NCBI GenBank assembly: GCA_933822405.4
Contig: CAKOGP040000169.1
Location: forward strand, 23,508 to 87,507
Length of the DNA stretch: 64,000 bases
DNA from: Cylindrotheca closterium
Lineage: Eukaryota; Bacillariophyta; Bacillariophyceae; Bacillariales; Bacillariaceae
Direction of reading: 5' to 3'
The translations under genes and the position numbers were made by a program. This document shows, piece by piece, positions 63,102 to 64,000 of this stretch (positions are counted from its first letter, which is position 1; each line of letters starts with the position of its first letter). The notes under the pieces were generated by a model. That model ran no database searches and had not been told where the DNA came from. It worked only from the letters and a program-made list of their open reading frames with translations.

Positions 63102-63743
63102 GGGATACCCGGCAAAAGTCGTTTTGCTGCATATTTTCATGTGTTCGTGTTCGTGGACAACGGAGTTTCACGCGGTTTAAATGGAGATTATTTTCCCGAT
63201 TAAACTCTTTTTAAACGCCACCAATTGACAACGCCAGACTTGCAGTTTTGGGCTATTATGCTCGGCCCGTACGAAATTCTACAACGAAACTCTACGAAAC
63301 CTACGAAACGAAATTCAACGAAACTCTACGAAACTCTACGAAACTCTACGAAATTCAACGCTCAACGAAAGCTACGAAATCTCTCCGCGAGCTAATTTTG
63401 TAAATCTGTAGATTTGCGGTGTGTGTTTTCGCGCAAGCAAAAGACTGAAAAGCACATTGCAACGGTCGTGGAACGAAACCAACGAAATCCAACGAAACCC
63501 AACGAAACGCAACGAAACCCAACGAATTCCAACGAATCTTACGAAACACAACGAAATCGAACGAGATCCAACGAAACCTACAATACACAGAAATATTTAT
63601 ATAGACAGTGTCACATCGAAATCAAAGGCCACCTTATTTGATTGGGAAACGAATCAATATCGATTTATATCGCGTAAGACTTCCTGAACCACGAACACCA
63701 CATCATGAAAATATGCAGCAAAACGATTTTTGCCGGGTATCCC
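63102..63743. mobile_element. Fold-back / long-inverted-repeat element with internal ACGAAA arrays
   Basis: Left arm (63102-~63210) and right arm (~63625-63743) are inverted copies. The outer ~50 bp are well conserved (GGGATACCCGGCAAAA, TCGTTTTGCTGCATATTTTC), while the inner ~50 bp are diverged. Between them are two direct arrays of ~10-11-bp units, TCTACGAAAC (~63280-63360) and CAACGAAAYC (~63477-63585). No transposase is present. Structure fits a fold-back element or a MITE with minisatellite core. Confidence 0.7.
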
Positions 63744-64000
63744 TGGGCTTGAATCGCATGATGTATCTTTGTCTGGAGAGATCGCGCACGTATGCTACCA
63801 TGGAAACTGTGGCAAAAGCCTGATGCTACATACGAGAAGCGAGTAGGTTTGGCACAGTAGCGAGGTACTAAGCTAGTGACTGGTTTGCACCGAGGTCGAA
63901 TCATAGGATTCGAAAAGGACAATCAATAGGATTGACAGACAAACCCGGACCAAATGGGGTACCGAGCTATGGTGCAAATGAGAGAGAGGGTGGTGAGGGC
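63744..64000. other. Unannotated right end
   Basis: 257 bp with no supported feature. Confidence 0.4.

Noticed and set aside
63840..63920. Possible tRNA-like segment near GAGGTCGAATCATAG
   Set aside because: A T-loop-like string occurs, but no matching acceptor, D and anticodon stems could be drawn.

Overview
The window looks like nuclear DNA of a stramenopile, most likely a pennate diatom. The reasons are short GT-AG introns (69-148 bp) in otherwise compact genes, an APS kinase / ATP sulfurylase / inorganic pyrophosphatase fusion of the heterokont kind, DUF285-type and BspA-type (LRR_5) repeat proteins, P-S-rich diatom-style stalk proteins, and microsatellite-rich intergenic DNA. The genus cannot be fixed from the sequence alone. 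There are no rRNA genes, no CRISPR array and no tRNA I could fold by eye.

Layout. 1-3033 (-): membrane-anchored sulfate-activation fusion enzyme, cut by the window edge. 3.9-5.6 kb (-): a frameshifted DUF285 repeat pseudogene and a second small relic of the same family. 5.9-7.2 kb (+): LRR_5 protein. 7.6-8.9 kb (-): EF-hand protein with an organelle-type presequence. 9.8-11.3 kb (-): two-exon leucine-rich-repeat protein. 12.1-12.7 kb: MITE-like element. 13.0-14.8 kb (-): two-exon GT-B-like glycosyltransferase candidate. 15.5 kb (+): small His-rich ORF. 17.2-20.8 kb (+): PKG-like kinase with three degenerate cyclic-nucleotide-binding domains. 21.0-22.9 kb (+): type I membrane protein with about seven Tudor-like ectodomain repeats. 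23.2 kb (-): small unknown protein.

The centre (25.4-45.5 kb) is a tandem array of seven-transmembrane receptors: five apparently complete genes, one truncated pseudogene and one remnant, all (+). It is interleaved with an RlmL-like THUMP methyltransferase gene (+) and a calcineurin-like phosphoesterase gene (-). The two single-copy genes exist as complementary whole/partial pairs around the last receptor, which exposes the breakpoints of recent segmental duplications. The receptors share two tail motifs, one of them a C-terminal PPxRRxSP, and differ in the presence of one phase-1 intron.

The right part holds a 2.4 kb gene-free stretch with a 32-bp perfect direct repeat and a 20-bp tandem repeat, a 1722-residue SF1 helicase with a nuclease-like C-terminal domain (47.9-53.2 kb, -), a type II membrane protein with a P-S stalk and about 19 cysteine repeats (55.3-59.0 kb, -), its degenerate tandem copy (60.4-62.1 kb), a small zinc-finger ORF and a fold-back element at 63.1-63.7 kb. 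The palindrome TACCGGTA occurs about 22 times between genes and was not seen inside any gene.

No operon-like logic links the genes. The nearest thing to a system is the receptor array (surface signalling, tails carrying RRxS sites) with a PKG-like kinase 5 kb upstream. A functional link between them is conjecture.
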